A stretch of 64,000 nt of DNA from Streptomyces sp. HPF1205. Its GTDB lineage: Bacteria; Actinomycetota; Actinomycetes; Streptomycetales; Streptomycetaceae. Below, piece after piece: positions 6,884-15,595 of this stretch. Location of the stretch: contig NZ_JAINVH010000023.1 in the NCBI RefSeq assembly GCF_020400825.1, forward strand, positions 1 to 64,000. The letters are read 5' to 3'. A program made the translations under genes and the position numbers. Under the pieces are notes generated by a model that saw only the letters and a program-made list of their open reading frames with translations, was not told the DNA's origin and made no database searches. Every line of letters begins with the position of its first letter. Position 1 is the stretch's first letter.

Positions 6884-9325
6884 ATGAACACGACGGCGGG
6901 TCCTGCGTCCGCCGGGCACGACGGGCCGGTGCGGGCGCCCGACGGCCCGGTCGACGAGGCGTGCACGGCCAGGGCGACCGTGGACGCGCACGGCGCGGTG
7001 TCCACCTGGAGCCGGGGGGCCGAACTGCTGCTCGGATACGGCTGCGCCGACGTCGTCGGCCTGCCCGCGGCCCGGCTGCTCGCCGACGGACAGCTCGCGG
7101 GGGCACCGCGGTCCCTGCGGGCGCTGCCGAGGTGGAGCGGCACGGTGGAACTCCTGCACCGGGACGGGCACCGTGTGCCGGTGCGGCTGCTGGCCCACCG
7201 CCGCCGGTCCGCGGGCGAGGGCGACGCGGGCGAGCAGTGGCTGCTGTTCTGCTCGCGCACCCCGCCGTCGCCCGCGCAGGACGACGCGCTGGTGGTGAGC
7301 GCCTTCTCCCGCTCCCCCACCACGATGGCGCTCTACGACACGGGCCTGCGGCTGCGGCGCGCGAACGCGGACATGGAGCGCGTCGTCGGTCTGCCCGAGG
7401 AGGCCATGCGGGGCCTGCGCGTCACGGAGATCGTGACCGACCCCGAGAGCGAGCGTACGGAAGCCGGCATGCGGCGGGCGCTGGAGACCGGCGAGCCCCA
7501 GTACCTGCGGCACACCCTCCAGCTCACGGGCCACTCGCGCGAGAGCGTCTGGACGACCACGCTCACGCCGGTACGGGACGGCGCCGGGGTGGTGCGGGGA
7601 GTCGCGCTCTCCTCGCAGGACGTGACCGAGGAGCACCTGGCCAGGAGCCGCCTGGTCCTGCTCAACGACGCCGGCGTCCGCGTAGGCACCACCCTGGACC
7701 TGGCCCGCACCGCGCAGGAACTCGCGGACGTCGCCGTTCCGCGCTTCGCTGACTTCGTCACCGTCGACCTGCTGCCCGCGGTCGAGGGCGGCGACGACCC
7801 GCCCGCGGGGCCGCCGCCCGGTCCCGTCATGCTGCGGCGTCTGGCCGCGCAGTCGATCCTGGAGGGCTGCCCGGAGGCGGTCGTCGAGTACGGGGCGCTG
7901 GCGGCCTATCCGGACGGGTCGCCCGCCGCCGAGTGCCTTGCCGCGGACCGGCCCCTGATCCGCGCGGTGACCGAATCCGCGATCGGCGCGTGGGAGACCC
8001 GGGACACCGCCGACCGGGCCGACCGGGTGCGCGAGTACGGCTTCCACTCGGTGCTGGCCGTGCCGATGCGCGCCCGCGGCATCACCCTCGGGGTGGCCAC
8101 GTTCTCCCGCCACCGGCGTCCGGAGCCCTTCGTGCGGGACGACCTGCTGCTGGGCGAGGAGATCACCGCGCGGGCGGCGGTCTGCATCGACAACGCCCGC
8201 CGCTACGCCCGTGAGCGGCGCACCTCCCTGACGCTGCAGCGCAGTCTCCTGCCGCAGCGGCTGCCCCGGCAGGCCGGGGTGGACGTCGCCTCCCGCTACC
8301 TGCCCGCGAGCGCGCAGGCCGGCGTCGGCGGCGACTGGTTCGACGTGATCCCGCTGTCCGGCGCCAGGGTCGCGCTCGTCGTCGGCGACGTCGTCGGCCA
8401 CGGTGTGCGTGCCTCGGCCGCCATGGGGCGGCTGCGCACCGCCGTCCGCACCCTCGCCGACGTCGACCTTCCGCCCGAGGAACTGCTGACCCACCTCGAC
8501 GACCTCGTCCTGCACCTGTCCGCGGAGGCCGACACCGCGGCTCCGGGCGGCGACATGGGCGCCACCTGCCTGTACGCCGTCTACGACCCGGTCTCCCGGC
8601 GCTGCGCCGTGGCCCGCGCGGGCCACCCCGTACCCGTGCTGGCGACCCCGGACGGCCGCGTCACGCTCCTCGACGTGCCGGCGGGGCCGCCGCTGGGGCT
8701 GGGCGGCCTGCCGTTCGAGGCCACCGAGATCGAACTGCCGGAGGGAAGCCTCCTCGCGCTCTACACCGACGGACTGGTCGAGGCTCCCGGCCGCGACATC
8801 GACGAGGGCGTCGACACGCTGCGCGAGGTGCTGGCCCGGCCGGCACCGTCGCTGGAGAGCCTGTGCGACGCGGTCGTACGGGCGCTTCCACCGGAACGCG
8901 CCGCCGACGACGTGGCGCTGCTGATCGCGCGCACCCGCGCCCTTGACGGGGACCACGTCGTCACCTGGGACGTGCCCTGCGACCCCTCCGCGGTCGCCGC
9001 GGCGCGCGGGAACGTCTCGCGGCTGCTGGCCGACTGGGGCCTGGACGCGGCCACGTTCGTCACCGAACTCGTCGTCAGCGAACTCGTCACCAACGCCATC
9101 CGCTACGGCGGTCCCCCCATCCAGCTCCGGCTCATCCGCGACCACGACCTCATCTGCGAGGTGTCCGACGGCAGCGGCACCACGCCCCATCCACGCCGCG
9201 CCCGGACGTTCGACGAAGGCGGCCGCGGCCTGCTCCTGGTCGCCCGGCTCAGCGCGGGCTGGGGCACCCGCCAGACCTCCGCCGGCAAGACCATCTGGGC
9301 GGAACTGCGCCTTCCCGCCGGCTGA
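6884..9325 (+). CDS. PAS-PAS-GAF-SpoIIE phosphatase with C-terminal anti-sigma-type ATPase domain
   Basis: A signalling protein of about 813 aa. Order: a first PAS-like segment (VDAHGAVSTWSRGAELLLGY, residues 20-110), a second PAS (SPTTMALYDTGLRLRRANADMERVVGLPEEAM, about 135-260), a GAF domain (VAVPRFADFVTVDLLP to GEEITARAAVCIDNARRY, about 280-440), a PP2C/SpoIIE phosphatase (GVGGDWFDVIPLSG, VVGDVVGHGV, MGATCLYAVYD, LYTDGLVEAPG; about 465-685), and a HATPase_c_2 kinase-like domain (VTELVVSELVTNAIRYGG, DEGGRGLLLVARLS). Such proteins control sigma factors through the phosphorylation state of anti-anti-sigma proteins; having phosphatase and kinase-like modules in one chain is common in Streptomyces. 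The ATG at 6884 was chosen; GTG codons just upstream are alternatives. Confidence 0.9.
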   Translation: MNTTAGPASAGHDGPVRAPDGPVDEACTARATVDAHGAVSTWSRGAELLLGYGCADVVGLPAARLLADGQLAGAPRSLRALPRWSGTVELLHRDGHRVPVRLLAHRRRSAGEGDAGEQWLLFCSRTPPSPAQDDALVVSAFSRSPTTMALYDTGLRLRRANADMERVVGLPEEAMRGLRVTEIVTDPESERTEAGMRRALETGEPQYLRHTLQLTGHSRESVWTTTLTPVRDGAGVVRGVALSSQDVTEEHLARSRLVLLNDAGVRVGTTLDLARTAQELADVAVPRFADFVTVDLLPAVEGGDDPPAGPPPGPVMLRRLAAQSILEGCPEAVVEYGALAAYPDGSPAAECLAADRPLIRAVTESAIGAWETRDTADRADRVREYGFHSVLAVPMRARGITLGVATFSRHRRPEPFVRDDLLLGEEITARAAVCIDNARRYARERRTSLTLQRSLLPQRLPRQAGVDVASRYLPASAQAGVGGDWFDVIPLSGARVALVVGDVVGHGVRASAAMGRLRTAVRTLADVDLPPEELLTHLDDLVLHLSAEADTAAPGGDMGATCLYAVYDPVSRRCAVARAGHPVPVLATPDGRVTLLDVPAGPPLGLGGLPFEATEIELPEGSLLALYTDGLVEAPGRDIDEGVDTLREVLARPAPSLESLCDAVVRALPPERAADDVALLIARTRALDGDHVVTWDVPCDPSAVAAARGNVSRLLADWGLDAATFVTELVVSELVTNAIRYGGPPIQLRLIRDHDLICEVSDGSGTTPHPRRARTFDEGGRGLLLVARLSAGWGTRQTSAGKTIWAELRLPAG

Positions 9326-9411
9326 GCCGCGCCGTCGCCCGTCGGGGTCCCGGTCGTGCGCCGTGCCGGCCCGGTCCGGCACGGCCCCGACACATGGTCG
9401 TGACGTTCGTA

Positions 9412-9421
9412 TGTCATAACA
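9412..9421. promoter_or_regulatory. Operator-like site 3 (TGTCATAACA), upstream of iolG
   Basis: TGTCATAACA within GTATGTCATAACAAATACTG, 79 bp upstream of the iolG ATG. It matches site 2 over 13 bp and site 1 with two changes, tying the physically separate iolG gene to the iol operon. Confidence 0.65.
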
Positions 9422-9499
9422 AATACTGGGTCCTGGGCGCCGACGACCGGATACTGAACCCCTGGGCGCCCCGAAAGCCCCGCACGAAAGGCTTCCGCA

Positions 9500-10495
9500 A
9501 TGCGTATAGGACTCATCGGCACCGGCCGCATCGGCGCGTTCCACGCCATGACGCTCGCCGGCCTCCCCCCGGTCGCGGGCGTCGTGGTGCACGACGCCGA
9601 CGGGGACCGCGCCCGTGCCGTCGCCGACCGGATCGGCGGCGAGTGCGCCGCCGACCTGGACGGGCTGCTGGGCGCGAACCTGGACGGCGTCGTCATCACC
9701 GCTCCCACCGCCGCGCACGCCGAGCTGATCCTGGCCGCGCAGCGCGCGGGGCTGCCGACGTTCTGCGAGAAGCCGGTCGCCGCGTCCCTGGAGGAGACCG
9801 ACGCGGTCCTGGCCGCGCTCGACGGGTCCGGGGTTCCGGTGCACATCGGCTTCCAGCGCCGCTTCGACGCCGGGTACCAGGCGCTGCGCGAGGCCGTGGC
9901 GAGCGGCCGGCTCGGCTGGACCCACACCCTGCGTGCCTGCACCTTCGACCCCGCGCCCCCGCACCCCGGCTACATCGCGGGCTCCGGCGGCATCTTCCGC
10001 GACTGCGCCGTGCACGACTACGACATCATCCGCTGGGTCACCGGCCGCGAGGTCACCGAGGTCTACGCGACCGGCGGCAATCGCGGCGACGACTTCTTCG
10101 CGGCGGCGGGCGACGTCGACACCGGCGTCACCGTTCTCACCCTGGACGACGGCACGTTGGCCGTGTGCACGGCCGGCCGCTACAACGGCGCCGGCTACGA
10201 CGTGCGCCTGGAGGTGTGCGGCTCCAAGGGGACGCTGGTCGCCGGCCTGACCGAGGAGAGCCCGCTCGCCTCCGCCGAGGACGCCGCATGGCCGGGCGGC
10301 ACCCCGTACCCCGGTTTCATGGAGCGCTTCCGGGACGCCTACCGCGCCGAACTCACCGCTTTCACCGAGGTCGTCGCCGGTGCCCGCCCCAGCCCCTGCA
10401 CCGCGCGGGACGCGCGCGCGGCCCTCGCGATCGCCGACGCCGCCTCCCGCTCGCGCGCCGAGGGGCGGCCGCTGCGCCCGCGGGAGGCGGCTTGA
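9500..10495 (+). CDS. iolG: Inositol 2-dehydrogenase-like Gfo/Idh/MocA oxidoreductase
   Basis: A 331-aa NAD(P)-dependent dehydrogenase. It has an N-terminal dinucleotide fold (IGLIGTGRIGAFHAMTL), the family EKP motif in PTFCEKPVAASLEE with its catalytic Lys, and the second catalytic region GGIFRDCAVHDYDIIRWVTG with the conserved His-Asp pair. The inositol dehydrogenase reading comes from family similarity plus the shared operator and nearby iol genes; a related polyol dehydrogenase is possible. An AAAGG-type Shine-Dalgarno precedes the ATG. It would make scyllo-inosose, the substrate of the IolE-like enzyme. Confidence 0.82.
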   Translation: MRIGLIGTGRIGAFHAMTLAGLPPVAGVVVHDADGDRARAVADRIGGECAADLDGLLGANLDGVVITAPTAAHAELILAAQRAGLPTFCEKPVAASLEETDAVLAALDGSGVPVHIGFQRRFDAGYQALREAVASGRLGWTHTLRACTFDPAPPHPGYIAGSGGIFRDCAVHDYDIIRWVTGREVTEVYATGGNRGDDFFAAAGDVDTGVTVLTLDDGTLAVCTAGRYNGAGYDVRLEVCGSKGTLVAGLTEESPLASAEDAAWPGGTPYPGFMERFRDAYRAELTAFTEVVAGARPSPCTARDARAALAIADAASRSRAEGRPLRPREAA

Positions 10496-10496
10496 C

Positions 10497-10533
10497 CCGT
10501 GCGTGTGCCGCCGCGATCGCCGGACGGCACGGG
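10497..10533 (+). terminator. Possible terminator hairpin after iolG
   Basis: Inverted repeat CCCGTGC (10497-10503) / GCACGGG (10527-10533), immediately downstream of the iolG stop. There is no T-tract, as is common in Streptomyces. The loop is long (23 nt), so support is weak. Confidence 0.3.
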
Positions 10534-10702
10534 AGGCGCGAGCCGGTGCCACATGCCGGACAACACACACCCGCGGGCGGGTTCACATGTTTCCCGGGAG
10601 GCACCGCGGCGCGGTGCACGGTGACTCCACAGGCGGTCGCGCCCAAAGATGCGGGTAGCATCCTCTCCCAAACTCCACATGCACCGCAGAAAGGGACCGG
10701 CC

Positions 10703-11473
10703 GTGTCCGAAACGCCCTCGGAAACCACAGGAATCCACGCGCAGTACGCCGCCCAGGTGACTGCCGACCTCGAACGCAACACCAAGGAGCAAGAGCGCGT
10801 CGCCACCGAGATCGCCGCCCTGGAGGACCAGTTGCGGGTGCTGCGCCGTGACCACGGCCTGCTGGTGAGCGTCCAGCAGGCCCTCGGCGTCGAGTCCGCC
10901 GGTTCGGCCGCCGAGGCGGCGCCCGAACCTTCCGCGGAGGCGACAGCGGAGGCGGGGACAACGGCACCGCAGGCCGAGGCCCCGGCGGCCGAGCCGTCCG
11001 GTGAGTCGCAGGACGGCCAGGCGGCGCAGGTGCCCGGCCCCCGTCCCGCCCCCGCCGAGCGCAAGAAGCGGACCGCACGCAAGAAGGCCCCCGCCGAGAC
11101 CGACAAGTCGGCCACGGGCAAGGGCCGGAGCAGGCGCGGGAAGAAGGCCGAACCCGCCAAGAGCGCCACGCCCGCCGCCGCCCCCGCCGCTACCGCCCCC
11201 GCGGCGCCCGCCGCCGCTCCCACGCTGGTCACGCTCGTCCGCGAGTACCTGCGGCAGGAGGCCGAGCCGCGCTCGGCGGCCGAGATCGCCGCGGCGCTGT
11301 CCGAGCGCCACCCCGACCGCACCGTCAAGGCGAACGTGGTGCGCACCACCGTCGAGGGACTGGTCGCCAAGGGCGCGGCGCAGCGCACCAAGCAGGGCTC
11401 GTCGGTGTTCTACGTCGCCGCCGAGGACACCGCGGACCGCCCGGCCGAACAGGCCGAGCCCGCCGCCGTCTGA
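10703..11473 (+). CDS. Coiled-coil / H1-like linker / winged-helix protein of unknown function
   Basis: A 256-aa protein in three parts. Residues 10-65 form a predicted coiled coil (VTADLERNTKEQERVATEIA, then LEDQLRVLRRDHG). Residues 70-170 are low-complexity Ala/Pro/Glu then Lys/Arg/Ala-rich, with ERKKRTARKKAP and GRSRRGKKAEPAK resembling the H1-like tails of actinobacterial nucleoid proteins. Residues 175-245 resemble a winged helix (LVTLVREYLRQEAEPRSAAE, then NVVRTTVEGLVAKG and a wing-like SSVFYVA). The GTG at 10703 is supported by AAGGGA 6 nt upstream. A DNA-binding architectural or regulatory role is plausible but unproven; I do not recognise a named family. Confidence 0.7.
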   Translation: MSETPSETTGIHAQYAAQVTADLERNTKEQERVATEIAALEDQLRVLRRDHGLLVSVQQALGVESAGSAAEAAPEPSAEATAEAGTTAPQAEAPAAEPSGESQDGQAAQVPGPRPAPAERKKRTARKKAPAETDKSATGKGRSRRGKKAEPAKSATPAAAPAATAPAAPAAAPTLVTLVREYLRQEAEPRSAAEIAAALSERHPDRTVKANVVRTTVEGLVAKGAAQRTKQGSSVFYVAAEDTADRPAEQAEPAAV

Positions 11474-11672
11474 GGGTTCCGGAAGCACCCGCGGACGTCG
11501 CACCGCGGGACGACAAGGTGGATGTGGTGGGTGCCGCCGGCGTGGTGGGGCAGCCGGCGGCCGACCCGGGTGAATTTCTGTGACGGGTGTGGCATCTGTT
11601 GACTGAATGTCAGCGGGCGGTCACGCTGCCTGTGTTCGACGTCCGTACGGTTCCTTTCGACGAAGGAGCTCC

Positions 11673-14600
11673 GTGTCCAGACGCCTCCCCCCACCACGGG
11701 CCCCGCACGACGGATCCCCGGAGCTCCGTACCAACCTGGAATTCCGTACGAGACGGGTGTCCGGTCGGCTCGCGGCGCCCGGTGCGGGGGGACAGGTGCG
11801 GGGCCACGGGTCGCGAGCCGGGCGGCCGTCGCGTTCGACGTCCTTGCTCGCCGGCTCACTCCTGACCGTTCTCGCGGTGTTCTCGGCCCTGATGACGGCC
11901 GCACTGCCCGCGGCGGCCGCGACCGCGAAGCCCACCGGCCCCGCGCCGCGTTCCGCCGCGGGCACTTCCGTCGCCCGGGCGGCGATCACCCGCCTCGTCG
12001 GCCCGGCGCTCGCCGGGCAGCTCGACCTGCGGGAACTCGACGCCGGGTCCGGCCAGGACCGCTACCGGATCGAGGCGGCCGACGGCCGCACGCGGATCAG
12101 CGGCACCACCCCGGGCACGATCCTCGCGGGCTTCGGCCAGTACCTGCGCGTCGTCGCCCACGCCGACATCTCGCTGAACGGCGAGCAACTGCGCCTGCCC
12201 GCGCGCCTCCCGCTGCCGACCTCCCCCGTCGTCCGCTCCGCCGCCGTCCCCCACCGCTTCGCCCTCAACGACACGAACGAGGGCTACGCGGGCGCCTACC
12301 TGGACTGGCCGCAGTGGCAGCGGCGGATCGACGTGCTGGCGCTGAACGGCATCAACGAGGTCCTCGTCCACGAGGGCCAGGAGGCCGTCTACGACGAGAC
12401 GTTCCAGCGGTTCGGCTACACGGACGGCGAACTGCGTGCCTGGATCCCGCAGCCGGGCCACCAGCCGTGGTGGCTGCTGCAGAACATGTGCTGCCTGGAC
12501 GGCCCGATCAGCCGCCGCCTCATGGACCGGCGGGTGGCGCTCGGGCAGCACATGACAGGCTACCTGCGGCAACTCGGGCTCACCCCGGTGCTGCCCGGCT
12601 ATTTCGGCACCGTCCCCCCGGAGTTCGCGGCGAGGAACCCCGGCGCGCACGTCGTCGCGCAGGGCACCTGGAACGGATTCGCCCGCTCGGACTGGCTGGA
12701 CCCGACATCGGCGCTGTTCGACCAGGTCGCGGACACCTTCTACCGCCGGCAGAGCGCGCTGTTCGGCGACAGCGCGATGTACAAGATGGACCTCCTGCAC
12801 GAGGGGGGCCGGCCCGGCGACGTCGACATCGGCGACGCCTCCCGCGCCGTGCAGAACGCGCTGGAGCGGGCCCACCCCGGGGCGATCTGGGCGGTACTCG
12901 GCTGGCAGAGCAACCCGCGCCCGCAGACGCTGCGGGCGGTCGACACCTCCCGCGTGCTCGTCCTCGACGGCAACTCCGACACCACTGCCGCGACCGACCG
13001 CGACCAGGACTGGCTCGGCGCCCCGTACGCCTTCGGCACGATCTGGAACTTCGGCGGCAGCACCGGCATGGGCGCGAGCATGAGCCTGTGGAACGAGAAG
13101 TTCCATGCCTGGCTCGCCAAGCCGGGCACGGCGCTGCGCGGCATCGCGCTCATGCCCGAGGCGATCGACAACAACCCGGTCGCCGCGGAGTTCTTCACCG
13201 ATCTGGCGTGGGAACCTGCGCCCGTCGACATGGACACGTGGATGGCCGGGTACGCGACGGCCCGCTACGGCGCCGCCGACCCCGACGCGGTCGCCGCCTG
13301 GCAGACCCTGGGCCGGACCGTGTACTCCTGGCCGGGCAACTCCCAGACCCGGTACGCCGGCAGCCTGTTCTCCGTGCAGCCGGGGCTGTGGGCGAGCGCG
13401 GGCAGCGTCCCGTACGACCCGCGGGACATCGTGCGGGCCTTCGACGACCTCCTGCGGGTCGGGCCGGGGCTGCGCGGCAGCACCGCGTACGGCCACGACG
13501 TCGTGGACCTCGGCCGCCAGGTGCTGTCCGACGACACCAAGGCGCTGCTGCCGGCGATCCGGCAGGCGTACCTCGCGCGCGACACCGTGTCCTTCGACGC
13601 GCTGACCGGGCAGTGGACGGCGGAGCTCGACCTGATGGACCGCCTGCTCGGCACCGACGCCACGTCCCTGTTCGGCGTCTGGCAGAAGGAGGCGGCCGCC
13701 GAGGCGGCGACCGCGGCCGAGGCCCGGCGGCTGGAGTACGACGTGCGGACGCTGGTCAGCGACTGGTCCGAGGAGCACCCCATCCAGGACTACGCGGGCC
13801 GCGAGTGGAACGGCCTGGTCGGGGACTACTACGGCACCCGCTGGCGCGCATTCTTCGCCTCGCTGCGCACGTCGCTGCGGACCGGGGACGACCCCGGCGC
13901 CATCGACTGGCACGCGGTGGCGTCCACCTGGGTCCACCAGGACACGCGCTACCCGAGCACACCGGTCGGCGACTCCTACGCGGTGGCCCAGGAAGTCGCC
14001 GCGTACCCGCGAGGGCACCTCGTGCCCTCCGCGGACCCGAAGGCCGCGCCGCCGGGCGCGACCGTCCGGATCACCGCGGCGTTCACCAACGACAACACCC
14101 TGCGCCCGGCCGGGGCCGCGCGGTTCGCCCTGACGGCGCCGCCCGGGTACGGCGTCCACCCGGTCGATGTCTCCGCCGCGCCGGTGGCCCCGGGGGCGAC
14201 GGCGACCGGTGCCTGGGACGTCACCGTTCCCGCCGGCGCGGCCCCCGCCGATCTGGCGCACCTGACGGCGACGGTCCGCTGGTCCGCGGGCGGCCGTACC
14301 GCCTCGGCGTCCGGCACGACCGACGTCATGGTGACCGGGCCGCCGGTGGCGGAGCCGTACCGCACCGCGGCCTCCGCGCCGGTCGCCGCCGCCCAGCGGG
14401 GCGACGTGTTCGCCCTGGCCGGCGGCGGGGCGGACGTGGGCGGGTCGAAGGACGAGTACGGCACCGTCTACCGCTCGCGGTGGCTGGCCTCCGGGCAGGC
14501 CGTGGCCACCGCGGTGGTGGACCAGGAGGACAGCGGCCCCTGGGCGAGGGCCGGACTGGTCGTCCGCTCCGACCTGTCCCGCCCGGGAAGCCCCGGCTAT

Positions 14601-15341
14601 GCCATCCTGGCCGTCACCCCCGGCCACGGCTGCGACTTCATGTGGGACGCCGACGGCGACGGAACCCTCGACCACTACACCACCAGCGGCGGCTTCACCG
14701 GCCCGGTCCGCCTGAGGATCAGCAGGGACGGCGACACGTTCACCGGCTGGTGCGGCCAGGACGGCGGCGACTGGGCGGAGGTCGGTTCGGCCCGGCTGCC
14801 CGGCGCGACGGACGCCGAGGACGCCGGCCTGCTGTTCACCGCGGTCGACGCCGCCACCCACCGCCTGGGCGCCGCGCGATTCGACGGACTGGCGGTGACA
14901 CCGTTCACCCCGCGCGACACCTCGGGCGACACCGTGCTGAGCCTCGGCCGGCCGACCGCCGCCCTGTCCTCCGAGGCCGGCACCCCGCCCTCCGCGGCGG
15001 TCGACGGCGACCGCACCGACAAGGCGTACTGGGGCAGTCCGCTGAGCGGCGGGTACACCTGGTGGCAGGTCGACCTCGGCGCGCAGCACGAGCTGTCGTC
15101 GGTCGATGTGCGTCCTTACGTCGACGGCAAACGTGCCTACACGTACACGCTGGAAGGCAGCACCGACGGCGTGCACTGGTTCGTGCTCGGCGGGAAGAAC
15201 ACCTCCGCGGTGGCGACGGACGCGGGTGACGCGTTCACCCTGGAGGCCGCGGCACGGTACGTGCGCGTCGTCGGCCTGAGCAACACCGCCAACTCCTCGT
15301 TCCACCTGACGGAGGTGACCGTCACCGGCGCACCGGCGTAG
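11673..15341 (+). CDS. Secreted alpha-N-acetylglucosaminidase (GH89)
   Basis: A secreted hydrolase of about 1222 aa. After a long basic N-region (about 56 residues) comes a hydrophobic segment LLAGSLLTVLAVFSALMTAAL ending in AAA-type cleavage sites. The GH89 N domain, catalytic barrel and helical C domain follow: LALNGINEVLVHEGQEAVYD, then WWLLQNMCCLDGP, with family catalytic glutamates matching E377 (DLLHEGG) and E496 (LMPEAID). Beyond about residue 790 are a NEW3/NPCBM-associated domain, a DUF1349-like beta-sandwich and an F5/8 C-type carbohydrate-binding module (VDLGAQHELSSVDVRPYVDG, last 130 residues). The GTG at 11673 has GAAGGAG four bases upstream. It probably removes terminal alpha-GlcNAc from extracellular glycans. 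Confidence 0.9.
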   Translation: MSRRLPPPRAPHDGSPELRTNLEFRTRRVSGRLAAPGAGGQVRGHGSRAGRPSRSTSLLAGSLLTVLAVFSALMTAALPAAAATAKPTGPAPRSAAGTSVARAAITRLVGPALAGQLDLRELDAGSGQDRYRIEAADGRTRISGTTPGTILAGFGQYLRVVAHADISLNGEQLRLPARLPLPTSPVVRSAAVPHRFALNDTNEGYAGAYLDWPQWQRRIDVLALNGINEVLVHEGQEAVYDETFQRFGYTDGELRAWIPQPGHQPWWLLQNMCCLDGPISRRLMDRRVALGQHMTGYLRQLGLTPVLPGYFGTVPPEFAARNPGAHVVAQGTWNGFARSDWLDPTSALFDQVADTFYRRQSALFGDSAMYKMDLLHEGGRPGDVDIGDASRAVQNALERAHPGAIWAVLGWQSNPRPQTLRAVDTSRVLVLDGNSDTTAATDRDQDWLGAPYAFGTIWNFGGSTGMGASMSLWNEKFHAWLAKPGTALRGIALMPEAIDNNPVAAEFFTDLAWEPAPVDMDTWMAGYATARYGAADPDAVAAWQTLGRTVYSWPGNSQTRYAGSLFSVQPGLWASAGSVPYDPRDIVRAFDDLLRVGPGLRGSTAYGHDVVDLGRQVLSDDTKALLPAIRQAYLARDTVSFDALTGQWTAELDLMDRLLGTDATSLFGVWQKEAAAEAATAAEARRLEYDVRTLVSDWSEEHPIQDYAGREWNGLVGDYYGTRWRAFFASLRTSLRTGDDPGAIDWHAVASTWVHQDTRYPSTPVGDSYAVAQEVAAYPRGHLVPSADPKAAPPGATVRITAAFTNDNTLRPAGAARFALTAPPGYGVHPVDVSAAPVAPGATATGAWDVTVPAGAAPADLAHLTATVRWSAGGRTASASGTTDVMVTGPPVAEPYRTAASAPVAAAQRGDVFALAGGGADVGGSKDEYGTVYRSRWLASGQAVATAVVDQEDSGPWARAGLVVRSDLSRPGSPGYAILAVTPGHGCDFMWDADGDGTLDHYTTSGGFTGPVRLRISRDGDTFTGWCGQDGGDWAEVGSARLPGATDAEDAGLLFTAVDAATHRLGAARFDGLAVTPFTPRDTSGDTVLSLGRPTAALSSEAGTPPSAAVDGDRTDKAYWGSPLSGGYTWWQVDLGAQHELSSVDVRPYVDGKRAYTYTLEGSTDGVHWFVLGGKNTSAVATDAGDAFTLEAAARYVRVVGLSNTANSSFHLTEVTVTGAPA

Positions 15342-15595
15342 CGCGCGGCGCGTTCCGGCTTCCTGGCGGCGCCCCGCGTTCCGCCGTCGCCTCCGCCTCC
15401 GCCTCCGGGGAGCCGGAACGCGCCAAACCGCCGCGGGGAGTCTTGTCGGTCCGCGCGCGATGGCCTACGTTCCCTCGAAAGCACCGCGGTGCCGTGGCGA
15501 CCGGGATGTTAGCGCTCACATACGCTCAGTCGTCTTCGCTGCGGCCCGGCGGTTCCCCCCACCACTCCTCCCCCCCCACATGCGAGGACGATGCG

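Noticed and set aside
6347-10570. A 1407-codon open frame on the minus strand opposite the phosphatase and iolG genes
   Set aside because: Its product is Arg/Gly/Ala/Pro-rich with no recognisable domain. The plus-strand genes have clear families, so this is a GC-bias shadow frame.
11856-15305. A 1149-codon minus-strand frame opposite the GH89 gene
   Set aside because: Low-complexity composition and no family motifs, while the plus strand has a full GH89 protein.
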